Below, piece by piece: positions 5,850 to 6,119 of a DNA stretch of 6,119 bases. A model generated the notes under the pieces. That model did not search any database. It worked only from the letters and a program-made list of their open reading frames with translations, and was not told where the DNA came from. Origin of the DNA: Propionibacteriaceae bacterium (GTDB taxonomy: Bacteria > Actinomycetota > Actinomycetes > Propionibacteriales > Propionibacteriaceae); contig JAJTCL010000176.1 in the NCBI GenBank assembly GCA_021323255.1, positions 1 through 6,119 on the forward strand. Reading direction: 5' to 3'. The stretch's first letter is position 1. Each line of letters begins with the position of its first letter. A program made the translations under genes and the position numbers.

Positions 5850-6119
5850 TCAAACCTGTGCCACTTCGGCGCTAATGGCATCGAAGGCGGCCACGGTTGA
5901 GAATAACTTCCAGGAGTCTTGGGGAGTGGGCCAGCTCGACAGCTTGACTGCCACGAGACCGGTCGCACGGTTGACGTAGATCATCTGTCCGTGGATGCCC
6001 AAGCAGAGCAGCACCGGCCGGTCAGGGTAGGGGAACCAGAACTGGTTGCGATACATGCCACCAGGCATCCGGGTGTCGGTGGGGCTGGCGGCGAAGGCCT
6101 GCCGCGAATCCGGGCCACC
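5850..6119 (-). CDS. C-terminal part of a beta-lactamase-fold serine hydrolase (NylB-like), cut by the window edge
   Basis: The last 89 codons of a gene entering from the right edge and ending at TGA 5852-5850. The readable part runs from DSRQAFAASPTD through PGGMYRNQFWFPYP to GIHGQMIYVNRATGLVAVKLSSWP. This matches the C-terminal end of the class C beta-lactamase / 6-aminohexanoate-dimer hydrolase superfamily: a Tyr/Asn/Trp-rich strand, a GxxGQ turn at about the place of the KTG-type motif, then the 'V-x-x-x-x-G-L-V-A-V-K-L-S' strand. The catalytic SxxK and YxN motifs would lie outside the window, so activity cannot be judged. The frame is open to the edge; an internal ATG at 6068 is not taken as the start because the homologous pattern continues upstream of it. 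Substrate unknown; members include esterases, amidases and peptidases. Confidence 0.75.
   Translation of the reverse strand, partial: GGPDSRQAFAASPTDTRMPGGMYRNQFWFPYPDRPVLLCLGIHGQMIYVNRATGLVAVKLSSWPTPQDSWKLFSTVAAFDAISAEVAQV

Noticed and set aside
5731..5979. 83-residue plus-strand ORF with AGGAG just before its ATG
   Set aside because: The AGGAG is only 3 nt from the ATG, the product is low in family-like features, and its second half is antisense to the well-supported serine hydrolase end.

Overview
The window looks like ordinary chromosomal DNA from a moderately high-GC Gram-positive bacterium (Actinomycetota). The reasons are the actinobacterial style of LeuA (type 2, Ser/Thr-rich N-terminal tail), a RecO with a four-cysteine motif, frequent GTG starts and GC-rich codon use. 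A Propionibacteriaceae-like source is possible, but this is a guess from overall character only.

Layout. Left edge to 832 (+): recO, DNA repair, best started at the GTG at 92. 819-2390 (+): a membrane-anchored M1-family zinc metallopeptidase that overlaps the recO end by 14 nt and is probably translationally coupled to it. 2392-2427: a perfect 14-bp inverted repeat between two convergent genes, a likely bidirectional terminator. 2455-4266 (-): leuA, 2-isopropylmalate synthase, the committed step of leucine synthesis. 4267-about 4450 (-): the leuA leader, with its own 20-codon leader peptide containing a run of four Leu codons. 4490-5488 (+): a tandem GNAT acetyltransferase, divergent from leuA. 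5489-5849: about 360 bp with no convincing gene but many inverted repeats. 5850-6119 (-): the C-terminal end of a beta-lactamase-fold (NylB-like) serine hydrolase cut by the window edge.

The most interesting element is the leuA leader. A small ORF with a good ribosome binding site encodes Leu-Leu-Leu-Leu and ends inside the loop of an 11-bp hairpin. The loop can pair 7 bp with downstream sequence to make an H-type pseudoknot. The 3' arm of the same hairpin is also complementary over 9 nt to the leuA Shine-Dalgarno region. The geometry fits a leucine-sensing translational switch: a ribosome stalled early in the Leu codons leaves the pseudoknot intact and the leuA ribosome binding site open, while a ribosome that reaches the stop codon breaks the hairpin and frees the arm that masks the leuA site. 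A conserved pseudoknot upstream of actinobacterial leuA genes (the 'LEU element') has, as far as I recall, been predicted by comparative genomics, so the class is probably known; the detailed two-state model here is my inference.

The remaining genes are recognisable housekeeping or accessory enzymes. Apart from the probable recO-M1 coupling, I see no operon tying them to one pathway, and I found no sign of a new defence system or mobile element with protein genes.
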